From Amphiura filiformis (taxonomy: Eukaryota; Echinodermata; Ophiuroidea; Amphilepidida; Amphiuridae), in NCBI RefSeq assembly GCF_039555335.1, contig NW_027305499.1, positions 1 through 64,000 of the forward strand: a DNA stretch of 64,000 nucleotides, in the 5' to 3' direction. Made by a program: the position numbers and the translations under genes. Positions 21,201 through 27,300 of this stretch are shown here, piece by piece (positions within the stretch are counted from its first letter, which is position 1; every line of letters starts with the position of its first letter). Below the pieces are notes generated by a model. It worked only from the letters and a program-made list of their open reading frames with translations, was not told where the DNA came from and did no database searches.

Positions 21201-23221
21201 CCGAGTGGAAATTTATGAATGAACTGTGCGACGTACGCGTTGTTAGCGCAGAATTTGCAACATCACGGTAGTCGCGCTCGTCAAAGGTTTGCTGCATTTG
21301 ACTAAAGCACTAGTATAGTCATAAATTCCTCCTTTTTACAGGATCACCATCAGGAATTTGAATCCGATTTTGAAATTTTGTTTCACTAAAAATTCACTTC
21401 TAATAAACGTCCCTCTTTTGGAAAAATGCAACACCCCAGGGCATTTACTTCAGACAATACGGTATATATTTTTACTTTTGTGATTGTGAAGATTATAATT
21501 CACACAGGGTTGGTTTCTATGAGGCAAATGTGCACAGCAAAACAAAGGTGGCAGCTGTGAGACTTATTTTTTCTTATAAATTAATGGTCTCTTATTTCTG
21601 TTTTATTGCAGGTGTTATCCTGGTAGTTATAAGCATGTTCTATCTTCTAGGCTGGCAGATGGGTGCTGTCGAAGCAGTATCACTATCTATATTAGTAGGA
21701 TCATCGGTAGATTATTGTATTCATCTTATTGAAGGATATCTTGTTGCAGGCGATGAGGTACCCAATGCTGAAACTAAAGTAAGTACTGCAGGGGCTAGAT
21801 ACTGGAGTAGGACTATGATAGGGATAAAAGGGGTAAAAGCTGTATAAAAAAGGTAATGGAGACGATCCTGTATAAACAGTGATCGGAGTGCCCGTTTCTC
21901 TTTCATTGGCGATTGGGCCAGACTCCTCCATGTAATGTTGCTATAGGGGATCGCTACACCTCCTCTACAGCGAGTCTGTTACCTTCCCAGCATTTAAGAA
22001 TGCCGGTAGCCATTTAAACACCTGGGTGGAGAGGAGTAATCGAGATAAAGTGCCTTACTCAAGGGCACAACACGATGGCGTCGCCGGGACTCAAACCTAC
22101 AACCTTCCGATATTCCGATTATGAGTCAATGCCCGTTTTGCTAGGCCACCATGCTCCAGAAGCTGTATTTCAATCCCTATTAGATGGGTCATTTAGATAC
22201 AGGAGTGGGCTGTTATCAGGCAGTTTTGTTGTCCAAATGTACGCATTTTTATTTATTTTTTTCAGCCTGTTATGGGCCTTGAAAGGCCAAATTCATGCAT
22301 TTTTCAGGCACTTTTCAAAAAAGCCATTCTCATGCCTGGGCATTAGTATGTATACCTAACGTAGATCACCTACAGAGGTAATTTTTACCATTTCCCTCAT
22401 GAACAGGCAAAATCAAATTTTCCATGCAACTTAAGTAATGCTGTAATTACGATAAAGATAGTTAACTGTAAAATGCAGCCATTGAAGTGCAATTCTAGAT
22501 ATCTTTTCAGTGAAAAATACTCAGACAAAGGCGCTTAACCAGATATTGATAATCTAGAATAAAACTGAGTTGGCGCTCTTTATGGATGGGACTAATTAAT
22601 TAAAATTTACAGAAGGTAAATTTGTTGATGAGATGTTGTGAAGCTTAACGGGCTGTAAAAGATATACATAATACTGGAAGTGATGAATTGATAATGAATT
22701 CAAATTAATTGCTTGCTTCAATTATTGTTCTAACATTGGATATTCTCATACATGTATCAATATTCCTTTCAAAACAATCTTGCTGAATTTGAACAAATTA
22801 ATAATAATTTGAACAAATTAATAAATAAAATTGACATTTTTCTATTTCACAGTCTAACAGTGCATTACGCCAGTGGCGTACCAGACAAGCACTCACAACG
22901 ATAGGCGTGTCAATTTTAAGCAGCGCCATCACCACGTTAATAGCAGCGATACCCCTATCGTGCACCACCATCCAACTCTTCGCTAAATTTGGCAAGATCG
23001 TCGCTATCAACACCTTCGTTTCAATCGTTTTCACCTTAACCGCATGTTCGTCGTTCTTGAGTTGCTTCGCTCCTGCGAGATACAAGTGGAACGTGAAATG
23101 GCTTTGCATAAGTATCATGGTGGTAGGTACGTTGTTTGGCGGTTTCGTTCTTGCCTTATATGGAATGCATAGGTCAGGGTTTACAATACCGGGACCATCT
23201 GGTGATACTTTATTTGGATAA
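95..23221 (+). CDS. DISP3: Dispatched-3-like RND/sterol-sensing membrane protein, 3' 13 exons
   Basis: Thirteen exons join in frame: 95-222, 1176-1378, 6107-6277, 6857-7035, 8329-8560, 10440-10661, 13633-13913, 15349-15502, 16147-16295, 17919-18084, 19371-19484, 21612-21778 and 22853-23221. They total 2535 nt, that is 844 codons plus TAA, and every junction is AG/GT with matching phase. The product is the C-terminal part of a twelve-pass RND-family protein. Visible in order are the last helix of the sterol-sensing half, a cytoplasmic acidic loop, TM7, a ~430-residue extracellular loop, TM8-TM12 and a short tail. GSSVDYCIHLIEGY (TM10 region) and RQWRT...FAKFGKIVAINT are typical of the Dispatched/Patched group and closest, from memory, to vertebrate DISP3 (PTCHD2). 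Human DISP3 is linked to sterol handling and neural differentiation; function here is inferred. The extracellular loop holds a follistatin/Kazal-type module I do not associate with the family. Start and first half lie left of the window. Confidence 0.85.
223..1175 (+). other. Intron with CA repeat and degenerate local duplication
   Basis: The intron holds a short (CA)n tract at about 303-331 and a degenerate duplication. The block with GCAGGGACCTCCAAACTTGC near 529 recurs diverged near 656, about 130 bp away. No reading frame here has protein-like composition. Confidence 0.5.
1176..1378 (+). CDS. DISP3: DISP3-like exon: cytoplasmic loop, Gln-rich and acidic
   Basis: The acceptor is TCTACTTTACAG and the donor CAAG|GTAGTT. 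It encodes a Ser/Thr-rich start, a Gln-rich run (EQQQQEQQQR) and an acidic end (DDDIPMLDIDED). The same DD-x-VPMLD pattern recurs at the start of the next coding exon. This fits the intracellular loop between the two six-helix halves. Confidence 0.75.
1411..1837. mobile_element. Palindromic MITE-like element
   Basis: The ends are inverted copies of each other: a left arm from TTAGGCCAAATAAAAAAGAA to GTATGTCTCAGACAC, and a right arm GTGTCTGAGACATACATTC to TTGGCCTTA. The interior is AT-rich and non-coding. Family unknown; no clear target duplication seen. Confidence 0.65.
1838..2469. other. Intronic stretch, nothing recognised
   Basis: AT/GT-rich sequence with no supported gene, RNA or clear repeat structure. 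Confidence 0.5.
2470..2761. repeat. Tandem repeat, ~174-bp unit, split by RTE insertion
   Basis: CTGACTGYCCRTGATTTGAA and TTTATTACTTCYCCARTACT occur twice, 174 bp apart (ACTCTACAT at 2577 and 2751). The second unit is interrupted at 2761 by the RTE element and continues at 5942 (ATCAACTAAGATC... GATACATGTATCAAGATCTG). Confidence 0.7.
2762..5941 (+). mobile_element. RTE-type non-LTR retrotransposon, near full length, inactive
   Basis: The element is bounded by an exact 11-bp direct repeat ACTCTACATAT (2751-2761 and 5942-5952) and ends in a (TGA)n tail, as RTE/BovB-type elements do. A ~330-bp GC-richer 5' leader is followed by one long coding region with an APE endonuclease, an RTE-type reverse transcriptase and the usual C-terminal WQWAGHIAR-like module (here KWHWAGHLAR). 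It lies in sense orientation within an intron of the DISP3-like gene. Several frame breaks mean it cannot make its own protein. Confidence 0.9.
3093..5930 (+). pseudogene. RTE endonuclease/reverse transcriptase polyprotein, broken
   Basis: The coding region begins near TICTYNVRTL (endonuclease start). IIMGDFNAKVG, RNEIDFIL and GSDHRLVRARI mark the APE endonuclease. Reverse transcriptase motifs are KAPGEDGV, LKNYRPISLLSNTYKLFTKVL, GVRQGDTISPKLFNAAL and LRFADDI, the last holding the catalytic Asp pair. The C-terminal module MKKWHWAGHLARSTDNRW is present. Lesions are a frame change near 3203, an in-frame TGA at 3600-3602, two compensating shifts near 4772 and 4888 around reverse transcriptase motif A, one near 5190 just after FADD, and one near 5595. 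The copy is therefore dead, though young enough to align along its full length. Confidence 0.85.
6107..6277 (+). CDS. DISP3: DISP3-like exon: cytoplasmic loop into TM7
   Basis: The acceptor is CTGTCTCATACAG and the donor ATAG|GTATGT. It starts with CDDDDVPMLDN, then FLKRFVADPVIKFRWVVIG, the basic pre-membrane segment and start of TM7 in Dispatched proteins. Phase 1 at both ends. Confidence 0.85.
6278..6856 (+). other. Intron with one short direct repeat
   Basis: ATGAGGTAGAACCAAAGAGT near 6294 recurs with changes near 6537. Nothing else is supported. Confidence 0.5.
6857..7035 (+). CDS. DISP3: DISP3-like exon: TM7 and start of second ectodomain loop
   Basis: The acceptor is GTTATGACAG and the donor GAGGGG|GTAAGT. 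It encodes the hydrophobic TM7 (TYLLVVAVSLTLVLQIQP) and then PPALYREDTNLQRLLDLAYN with a CKSC motif. Dispatched proteins have similar PALF-x-x-xTN-LQ-LL sequences just after TM7. Decayed copies of its 3' half lie downstream. Confidence 0.85.
7095..7345 (+). pseudogene. Two decayed tandem copies of the preceding exon's 3' half
   Basis: GATATCAGTTGCAAATCATG of the real exon (6999 region) recurs at about 7159-7178 in the same order with flanking ATCTTCAAC, CTTGATTG and a GATGGGGTAAG donor-like end. A more decayed copy follows at about 7250-7345 (GTGTCTTCTTAATCGGGCTT, then GGATTTACACAAATTGGGCT). Both have lost the reading frame. Confidence 0.6.
7410..7477 (+). repeat. CTC/TCC-rich microsatellite
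   Basis: A run of imperfect CCT/TCC triplets changing to TACTCC units. Simple-sequence repeat in an intron. Confidence 0.8.
7514..8242. mobile_element. Palindromic TTAA-type element flanked by 41-bp direct repeats
   Basis: The 647-bp palindromic core (7555-8201) has arms such as TTGACCTTTCGTATTGAAGA matched inverted across a centre near 7870. It is the family also seen at 29443-30069 and 27305-27657. The flanks 7514-7554 and 8202-8242 are 41-bp direct repeats with one mismatch (TAATTGAGGTTGCTGGGAGC and on), far longer than the 4-bp TTAA duplication expected for this type. Confidence 0.75.
8329..8560 (+). CDS. DISP3: DISP3-like exon: Thr/Pro-rich mucin-like linker
   Basis: The acceptor is TTTTTTATTTCATTGAAG and the donor ACTGATA|GTAAGT. 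The 77 codons are Thr, Pro and Lys rich, with a short repeat TTK-x-HDNKVTTKPHGNKVTT. This is typical of O-glycosylated extracellular linkers. Phase 0 to 1 fits both neighbours. It lies in the second ectodomain loop. Confidence 0.75.
8640..8760. repeat. Imperfect hairpin around CACAATGCAATA
   Basis: CCCACAATGCAATAGGTGTA and its partner ACACACTTATTGCATTGTGG face each other, with a second inner pair TGCATAACAA/TTGTTATGCA. Probably a remnant of a palindromic element. Confidence 0.5.
8889..9135. mobile_element. Palindromic MITE-like element (CGTCACTGGGCGGGAAA ends)
   Basis: The ends ATATCGTCACTGGGCGGGAA and TTCCCGCCCAGTGACGATAT are exact inverted copies. The interior holds repeated inverted blocks around TTCAAGGGCCAAA. 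No coding capacity. Confidence 0.8.
9235..9312. repeat. Short inverted repeat
   Basis: GGGTTGAGAACC...AACTCACAAAG pairs with CTTTGTGAGTT...TTCTCAACCC across a ~10-bp loop. Confidence 0.55.
9447..9867 (+). repeat. 17-bp minisatellite, about 24 copies
   Basis: The unit GGTGCATACTCATAAAT is repeated head to tail almost without change, with variant units (AAACGG, AAAAGG) at both ends. Lies in an intron of the DISP3-like gene. High uniformity suggests recent homogenisation. Confidence 0.95.
10164..10376. mobile_element. TTAA-flanked MITE, copy 1 (TTAACCCCCTGAGCACTACC)
   Basis: Terminal inverted repeats TTAACCCCCTGAGCACTACC and GGCAGGTAGTTCTCATGAGG-TTAA. TTAA at both ends with CCC inside resembles piggyBac-type ends. 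A second copy lies at 27658-27871. Confidence 0.8.
10440..10661 (+). CDS. DISP3: DISP3-like exon: follistatin/Kazal-type cysteine module
   Basis: The acceptor is TGTTTTACCCCAATCAG and the donor AAAG|GTGTGT, phase 1 to 1, a symmetric exon of 222 nt that could be shuffled as a unit. It encodes about 73 residues with ten cysteines. A short EGF-like start (CANVDLHCKYGAKCEDV) precedes CQCETGCPVEMEPLCDTEGN, then NECEL and AHKGQC. That order matches a follistatin-type module with its Kazal fold, which in other proteins inhibits serine proteases or binds growth factors. Which applies here is unknown. Confidence 0.8.
10715..10894. mobile_element. GGGCTATTCC-family palindromic element, copy a
   Basis: The left end TTGGGCTGTTCATGTTGAAA and right end TTTCAAGTCGAATAGCCCAA are inverted copies. 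Internal CTTAATCTCCCATATAGG-type blocks are also inverted. Short subfamily (~180-190 bp). Confidence 0.75.
10895..11445. other. Intronic stretch, nothing recognised
   Basis: No supported gene or repeat structure. A purine-rich run occurs near 11260-11310. Confidence 0.45.
11643..12955. mobile_element. Foldback element with satellite-like inverted arms
   Basis: An 8-bp direct repeat GATAGATG (11635-11642 and 12956-12963) flanks the element. The left arm (11643-12040) is an array of ~26-30 bp units with core CTATAGTCCGAA followed by TTTTAAAAGAGG-type spacers. The right arm (about 12610-12955) is the inverted counterpart (TTCGGACTATAGAACC), in mirror order, including the variant ACGGATACCGTGTTCTTTAG. 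The loop holds a purine-rich, (CA)n-containing stretch with no good reading frame. The 8-bp duplication suggests hAT-like transposition; family unknown. Confidence 0.85.
12215..12600 (+). repeat. Purine-rich loop with CA microsatellite
   Basis: The strand is almost all A and G with repeated GAAAGAACAAATGAA-like words and a (CA)n run at about 12287-12305. This strong strand asymmetry is the loop of the foldback element. Confidence 0.7.
13633..13913 (+). CDS. DISP3: DISP3-like exon: Gly-rich linker and start of globular loop
   Basis: The acceptor is ATATTCTCTCAG and the donor GATAAA|GTGAGT. The first half is a Gly/Ser/Pro-rich run (PPRGGGGGSGGGDSPGG). After a CNGGKC motif the sequence becomes ordinary and globular (TTAVVYVVFGVIGVDSSNIT). 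The second half fits the beta-rich porter-like fold of RND ectodomains, where a similar hydrophobic strand occurs. Confidence 0.8.
14403..14632. mobile_element. Palindromic MITE-like element
   Basis: ATGTGATGCGATGAAGCAAA at the left and TTTGCTTGATCGCATCACAT at the right are inverted, and the match continues through AATCAGTCAGAACTCGG. Non-coding interior. Confidence 0.75.
14865..15174. mobile_element. MITE-like element with CAGACCTGCCAAC ends
   Basis: CAGACCTGCCAACTATCCCT and its inverted partner ending GGTTGGCAGGTCTG bound a 310-bp AT-rich stretch. The ends resemble those of the CATACCTGCCAAC element at 19660-20840. Confidence 0.7.
15349..15502 (+). CDS. DISP3: DISP3-like exon: ectodomain loop
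   Basis: The acceptor is TTTTAATTCCAACAG and the donor TCAT|GTGAGT, phase 0 to 1. It encodes GTVIYDDKFKIKIDKFFNQD, then a CKIC pair and GGAECFPS. This matches the Cys-containing loop preceding the YWKQ segment in Dispatched-like proteins. Confidence 0.8.
15590..15655 (+). pseudogene. Possible decayed copy of part of the preceding exon
   Basis: TGCAAGTCATTATCAGAGAG at 15620 resembles TGTAAGTCATTGGCAAAGAG at 15439 in the real exon, and GGACAGAC follows in both. The match is short and diverged, so chance or a small local duplication is possible. Confidence 0.35.
15664..16080. repeat. Dispersed repeat shared with 49014-49450
   Basis: TGTTTTGCCAAATGAAACAT and TGGTCAATTTTTGGAAATAA occur in both places in the same order. 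The 49-kb copy is a full palindrome; this one looks like a partial or diverged copy. Confidence 0.65.
16147..16295 (+). CDS. DISP3: DISP3-like exon: ectodomain loop
   Basis: The acceptor is GATCATTTGCAG and the donor GAATCA|GTAAGT, phase 1 to 0. It encodes VVPECADLPRPNLMKG and ends RGELVWLAMAFES, a hydrophobic strand that in RND ectodomains lies in the porter core. Confidence 0.85.
16509..16836. mobile_element. MITE-like element with TACCGTATTCATTCCAATAA ends
   Basis: TACCGTATTCATTCCAATAA-GCGCCC at the left is matched inverted by ATTGGAATGAATACGGTA at the right. Further internal copies of GGGCGCTTATT occur. The TACCGTATT start is shared with the element at 19593-21464. Confidence 0.85.
16837..17918 (+). 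other. Long intronic stretch, nothing recognised
   Basis: No coding exon with splice sites and no clear repeat structure, up to the pyrimidine-rich acceptor at 17910-17918. Confidence 0.45.
17919..18084 (+). CDS. DISP3: DISP3-like exon: ectodomain loop end before TM8
   Basis: The acceptor is ATTCTATTACCAG and the donor GTCG|GTAAGT, phase 0 to 1. It encodes YMGKSSFEAYKDYNLWENAL and ends SDYWKQVFMEIV. The W-x-x-F/V-E ending immediately before the membrane is usual for this family. Confidence 0.85.
18349..18921. mobile_element. Palindromic element (AAAGGRGCATTTCGTGATCC ends), copy 1
   Basis: The left end TTTAAAGGAGGATTTCATGA and right end TCACGAAATGCCCCTTTAA are inverted partners. Inside is a perfect short palindrome GTTCTGGTGCACCAGAAC (about 18517-18534). 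A diverged opposite-orientation copy lies at 63010-63280. A poly-G run and a (TGTAA)n stretch near 18620-18690 may be a nested insertion. Confidence 0.7.
18980..19170. repeat. Repeat fragment with inverted GGGCGGCAAA blocks
   Basis: AAGGCCGTTCCGACCATTAG at the left and CTAGGAATGGACC at the right are partly inverted, with GGGCGGCAAA twice inside. Probably an old element. Confidence 0.4.
19371..19484 (+). CDS. DISP3: DISP3-like exon: TM8-TM9
   Basis: The acceptor is ATTTTTGTATTTTAG and the donor ACAG|GTTAGT, phase 1 to 1. Almost entirely hydrophobic: IYGLALSLLVCVIAIVIFTA then HVGILLIAFFTIT. It forms a helix, a short turn with H and G, and the start of the next helix. Confidence 0.9.
19660..20840. 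mobile_element. Nested element with CATACCTGCCAAC ends
   Basis: CATACCTGCCAAC at 19660 and GTTGGCAGGTATG ending at 20840 are exact inverted copies. The inside holds a palindrome centred near 19900 (GTTTGTTATCCTTAATATGC and complement) and the 352-bp tandem duplication. Confidence 0.75.
20051..20797 (+). repeat. Tandem duplication, ~352-bp unit, 2.1 copies
   Basis: The block starting CTTCAGAATA at 20051 is repeated almost identically from 20402, with a third partial start at 20755. Both full copies share CCTATCATTCACGTAGGCCT and GAATGATCGTTATGTACAAA. High identity indicates a recent duplication. Confidence 0.9.
21097..21299. mobile_element. Palindromic MITE-like element with AAACCTTTGACGAGCGCG arms
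   Basis: AAATGCAGTAAACCTTTGAC-GAGCGCG is matched inverted at the right end (CGCGCTCGTCAAAGGTTTGC-TGCATTT). GC-richer interior than the surroundings. Confidence 0.75.
21612..21778 (+). CDS. DISP3: DISP3-like exon: TM9-TM10 with GSSVDY motif
   Basis: The acceptor is TTTTATTGCAG and the donor ACTAAA|GTAAGT, phase 1 to 0. VILVVISMFYLLGWQMGAVE is followed by LSILVGSSVDYCIHLIEGY. The Asp in GSSVDY corresponds to the conserved TM10 Asp of RND transporters, which in bacterial relatives takes part in cation coupling. Its retention suggests the transport machinery is under selection. Confidence 0.92.
21850..22155 (-). mobile_element. tRNA-derived SINE
   Basis: Read on the - strand, a tRNA-like head has a B-box-like GGTTTGAGTCC (22087-22097) after TGGCCTAGCAAAACGGGCAT (A-box region). 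The body CACCATCGTGTTGTGCCC-like sequence and CTTGAGTAAGGCACTTTATC follow. The body resembles the conserved central domain of some deuterostome SINEs (possibly the Nin-type domain), from memory only. 3' end not clear. Confidence 0.65.
22853..23221 (+). CDS. DISP3: DISP3-like last exon: TM11-TM12 and stop
   Basis: The acceptor is TTTTTCTATTTCACAG; the stop TAA is at 23219-23221. It encodes LRQWRTRQALTTIGVSILSS, two or three hydrophobic segments with AKFGKIVAINTFVSIVFTLT, and a short tail (HRSGFTIPGPSGDTLFG). The tail resembles the SGYKIPLP-type ending of vertebrate DISP3. No perfect AATAAA lies close downstream, so the 3' UTR end is not placed. Confidence 0.92.
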   Translation, partial: SNSALRQWRTRQALTTIGVSILSSAITTLIAAIPLSCTTIQLFAKFGKIVAINTFVSIVFTLTACSSFLSCFAPARYKWNVKWLCISIMVVGTLFGGFVLALYGMHRSGFTIPGPSGDTLFG

Positions 23222-23445
23222 TGAGATTTATAATGTATCAATAATTTATATGTTAAATATGTTGTTCATGTGTGTCGTGCCTCGCTAAATCAAATCTTAT
23301 ATGCTGTTTTACCATTTTCCCGAAGATTTTATTGAAATATTTTAATTGGAGAGATTTTTAATAATTTGGTGATGTTTTGCAGTGAGCAAATTGAACAAGG
23401 TTTGCAAATTTGCAGACTAGCTTTCCACCTAACCTGTTCCTCAAA

Positions 23446-23711
23446 TGGACTATTCCATTTAAAATCCACACTACCCCTGTAGAAGATTTTGGAAATATCT
23501 GCTGCAGGGGGAGTATGAATTTCAAATGGAATGAGCAACTTAGGCTGCTCCATTTTAATTTCATATACACTCTGAGAAATATTCAACCTGAATCATCCCC
23601 TGATGGAGAGAGAGTTTTTCAAATGCAGCTGCTAATGTGTTAATTTGAAATTCATACTCCCACAAAATCTTCCACAGAGGTAGTGTGGGTTTTAAATGAA
23701 ATTGTCCAATA
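23446..23711. mobile_element. GGGCTATTCC-family palindromic element, copy b (long type)
   Basis: TGGACTATTCCATTTAAAAT at the left pairs with ATTTCAAATGG/AATTGTCCAATA-type sequence at the right. CACTACCCCTGTAGAAGATT is characteristic of the ~280-bp subfamily. It begins ~225 bp after the DISP3-like stop codon, so it may lie in the 3' UTR. Confidence 0.7.
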
Positions 23712-23948
23712 GACCATTTCAAATCAAAGGTGTGGAAAGCATAGTTAATATGCCTCAAAGTAAGTTTGTAAACATAAAATCAAAATCCTGTGACTGAAAA
23801 TACCATTATATTGTGAAATTTCTTCAATGACAATGAAAAAAGTATCTTGCCATTATATTCATCTATTATCTGTACATGGTACATGTAAGTTTTTTATTTA
23901 TTTTATTTCTGATCCAGTTTTGCCTTCAAAGCAAAAGATGATATGTAC

Positions 23949-25027
23949 ACTCTTAAAACTATGTGGTTACTGTGGTTGGGTTCAAGCCTTGAAATAAGCA
24001 GGCGCGGGGAGCAAATTTGCTCTCGTAAAGCCACCAATTGCTCCTGGTCCTTGTAAAATTCATGAACCAGGAGCAATTTTCTAAAATAAATTGCTCCTGG
24101 TTACAGTTTTGCACTTGATGCAGTCGTGCTGGTATGCTGTATTGTATATGCAGAAAAAAATTTAATATTTGAAAATTGCTCCTGTTTCTTCAGAAATTGC
24201 TCCTGGTTCTTGTAAAATCCCAGTGAACCAGGAGCAATGTTCGAAACAAATTGCTCCTGGTTCCAGTCTGCTTATTTCAAGGCTTGGTTGGGTTCATAGT
24301 TATCTTCTTAGAACATGGTTACAATTTTAACCATATCTGTGGTTAAATTAATTGTTTTGCAGCCATGCAGTTGATAAAATAACCATGTCAGGTTATGCGT
24401 ATTAGTATACAGACATATCAAACATTTTCCGTACACCATTTTTATCTGGCGAAACTGAAAAAATCGCGCACAGCTTGTACATGTATTAAATAAACCAATG
24501 ACGTCACTCAATTAGTATTCATTTTCTGGCAATTTCCCACAATGCCTTGCACATTTCTGGCAAATTGGTAAACAGCACATAACACTTCGATAAGGAAAAC
24601 AGAGATATGGAAGTCACATTTTGCATCAAACAGCCAAAAGAGTGAAATTTTCTGAAGGATCGGTAATGATATAGAGCTGTCCTTTTTTGTATGTAGTGCA
24701 TATTGAAGTTTGTTAATTTGTGGTTTCATATACAACAATGTTTTCAAGAAGCTTAAATTTACAGGCATGTATGCTGCCAATCCGTCTTAATTTTTACATC
24801 GCCATAGCGTATATACCAAGTACCATCACTACGTTTGGGTATGTGAAGGTGCTTGACCAGGCCTAATAATGTTGGCTAACATAGTGATTACATCAAGTAA
24901 CATGATTATTTCTAATCACTATGTCATGGAAAAACAAGTATGTAAACCACATGTCGTTAAAATTGTAACCACATTCTGCATTATCAACTACACACCCAAC
25001 CATGTTAACCACATATTTTTAGAGTCT
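23949..25027. mobile_element. Large imperfect palindrome carrying a nested element
   Basis: The left arm TCTTAAAACTATGTGGTTAC and ATGGTTACAATTTTAACCAT is matched inverted by GTTAAAATTGTAACCACATT and AACCATGTTAACCACATATT at the right. The left arm is interrupted by the element at 23984-24285. Confidence 0.65.
23984..24285. mobile_element. MITE with AAGCCTTGAAATAAGCAG ends and 10-bp duplication
   Basis: AAGCCTTGAAATAAGCAG and CTGCTTATTTCAAGGCTT are exact inverted ends. GGTTGGGTTC is duplicated on both sides (23974-23983 and 24286-24295). Inside, AATTGCTCCTGGTT occurs four or more times in both directions. Confidence 0.88.
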
Positions 25028-25975
25028 ACACATAAGTGTAGAGTCTACATATAAGTTATATAGTATATATTATAAGTTATTAGAATGTTAACTTTTAAAG
25101 TTTTTATTATTCCTCATAAAGTGTATAAAGTATGTGGTGCTTCACTGGTTTTAATGATAATCATGTGTCAAAGAATGAAATAGAAAATATTGAAATATGA
25201 ATAAGAAAAGATGTAATGTAAAAGTGGACATTTTCACATTGTGTAAATTTATCATGCTTTATCAATTTTCAAGTTTTTCACTTGTTTGTAAATTTGCGAT
25301 TCTAAACTGCCATATATTAAACTATACACAAAAGGCCAACACAAAATTCCTATGCCAAGATTTGAGCTGTTCAACTTGTTTTTTTTAATTTGTAATTTTA
25401 AGTTTCAATACATTGAACTATACACAAAAGAAAGAATATATTCATGCAATTGTTATTTTAGAAGTAGCTGTCTGGGACGCAAAAATAAATGAAGCATGAC
25501 AATTTCCACTTTACAGTATATAAATTATGTATGTGTGTGTGAAGAATATCGAAAAATGTACCCGTACTTAACATTGGTTTGTAAACATAGAATCTAAGAG
25601 AATGTAGATCATGGACCAATTATGTTTAACCCCACTTTTGTAGAGTTTGTTTGCTTGTCTATTACTCATGCAATGGAAGGCAGAAGGACTGTACTTTTGT
25701 TAGAAGCAGAAAGGTGTGAATTTAAGTATGTTCTCACGGGAGAAAAAGATTCTATTTAATATTAGAGGTAAGCAGATTCGTATGGGATACTAGAGCTATT
25801 TTACACAAAAATCAAGTATAAATTTTATGCTCTAAAAGATTATGTTGCATCAATTCATAGAGTTAAGTAAGTAATATTTCAGATCTCATCATCTTCCATT
25901 AACTCTAACACCCAAAGGACTTTTTGGCAACTGGAAGGGAAAGAATAAAGAGAGAAAATAAACTAAAGAAGCTAT
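25028..25975. other. Intergenic stretch, nothing recognised
   Basis: AT-rich sequence after the DISP3-like gene. AATAAA occurs at about 25483 and 25945, but there is no evidence that these end a transcript. Confidence 0.45.
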
Positions 25976-26080
25976 TTCCTCTGGGTGGGATTCGAACTCT
26001 CACATGCCAAGCACCAAGTCGGCCACAATTAGCCACAGGTCTTTTGCTGGCCGGGCCAACAAAACCGTGCCCAAATATCA
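25976..26080 (-). repeat. tRNA-like SINE head fragment
   Basis: Read on the - strand: GACCTGTGGCTAATTGTGG, then GTGAGAGTTCGAATCCCACC, which holds a B-box-like AGTTCGAATCC (25988-25998). No cloverleaf acceptor stem could be paired, so a SINE head or tRNA pseudogene is likelier than a working tRNA. Confidence 0.45.
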
Positions 26081-26702
26081 CTTAGGGTGATTGTATCATC
26101 ACATCACATGGGATGCACGCAAGCGCAGTGCATATATCAAGTAGTGTTTTGTAGTACCTGGTATAGTTAAGGTTTTAGCGTCCATATGACATAATTGCCA
26201 ACAATTTGTTGTCAATACCACAGTCATATTTGGAAAAAAATAGGTAGAAACCTTCCTGTAAGAGGACCCATATGGAAAGCTTTCATAATGTCTACCATCT
26301 ATAGTAAAAAAACGTTGAAGAATTTGTGTTAATGAAACAAGCCAAGGAGACATATAGTACATGTACATGTATTATGAAGGTAATTTGGTAATATCAGTGG
26401 CTACAGGGCTAATTTTACAGTGTTTTTACAAAACCAGGGCTATTGCAACAGTGTATTTATTATAACTTGTTTTTCTTTTTATCATACTTTAGGCAACAAT
26501 ATTTGTAGTTGCCGATATCAATTTTGTCATTACATGCTTATGTATTTTAAATATGAATGCACCCCCCCCCCCTGTTTGCACTATTTTCATTTTGTAAAAT
26601 ACCATGTCTTTCAACTTATGTGTGAGGATAGAGTACATGGGTGTGAATTCACAGTCTTTAATTTTAAATAATTTGTGAATTTTTTTTTCTGCCAACAGAT
26701 TA

Positions 26703-26951
26703 TATGTGGCAGGATCTGGTCTATGGAGGCCAAAGGAGGCCTCTTTGAAAATTGAGTTACTGTAATTATTACCTTATACAGGCTATCATATAGAAACGTA
26801 CTGAAAACACCTAAAAGTCTAGCATATTTGGTTCTCAAGTTATAAGGTTGTGTGATGTCTATTTTCTATTGTTTTTTACTTCATGTTTTTGCCTTTATCT
26901 CAATTTCAAATCTACTGCCTTTGGCCTCCATGGACCAGATTGTGTCACATT
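26703..26951. mobile_element. Palindromic element with GGTCTATGGAGGCCAAAGGA arms
   Basis: TGTGGCAGGATCTGGTCTAT-GGAGGCCAAAG at the left pairs with CTTTGGCCTCCATGGACCAG-ATTGTGTCACA at the right. Confidence 0.7.
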
Positions 26952-27300
26952 TGACATAATTTTCTTAACATAAGATAAGAAGTTGGTTTAGATCATGTAA
27001 GTCTCTGAAATTAATAAAGAAAGTGGTATTAGTTGAAGAGTGGCATTAGAACAATATTGTAACATTTCCATAATAAAAATGATTTCTGTAATGATTATAG
27101 TAGTGGATACCAGCTGCGCCAGCATCCACTACTCAAAATATTGGCCAGCCCATCCATTATTACACAATATTGGATAGGCAAAATCCTATCTTTTATTCTC
27201 TAATTAAAGTACAGTACATTACAATTAAGTAAAAATGAGAATTTTAAAAAAATAGGGCATCCTCAGCAAATGTTACAATATTGCTTTAAATGAAGTGTCA

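Larger units (their letters stand above)
19593..21464. mobile_element. TACCGTATTGTCTG-ended element containing two other elements
   Basis: TACCGTATTGTCTGTAATAA at the left and GCATTTACTTCAGACAATAC-GGTA at the right are inverted partners. Between them lie the CATACCTGCCAAC element (19660-20840) and a third palindrome (21097-21299), giving three levels of structure. Confidence 0.75.

Noticed and set aside
21530..21611. Upstream extension of the GSSVDY exon as coding
   Set aside because: The open frame continues 5', but TTTTATTGCAG at 21601-21611 is a good acceptor and phase 1 fits the previous exon exactly.
25976..26080. Functional tRNA gene on the minus strand
   Set aside because: The B box is good, but no acceptor stem or complete cloverleaf could be paired; more likely a SINE head.
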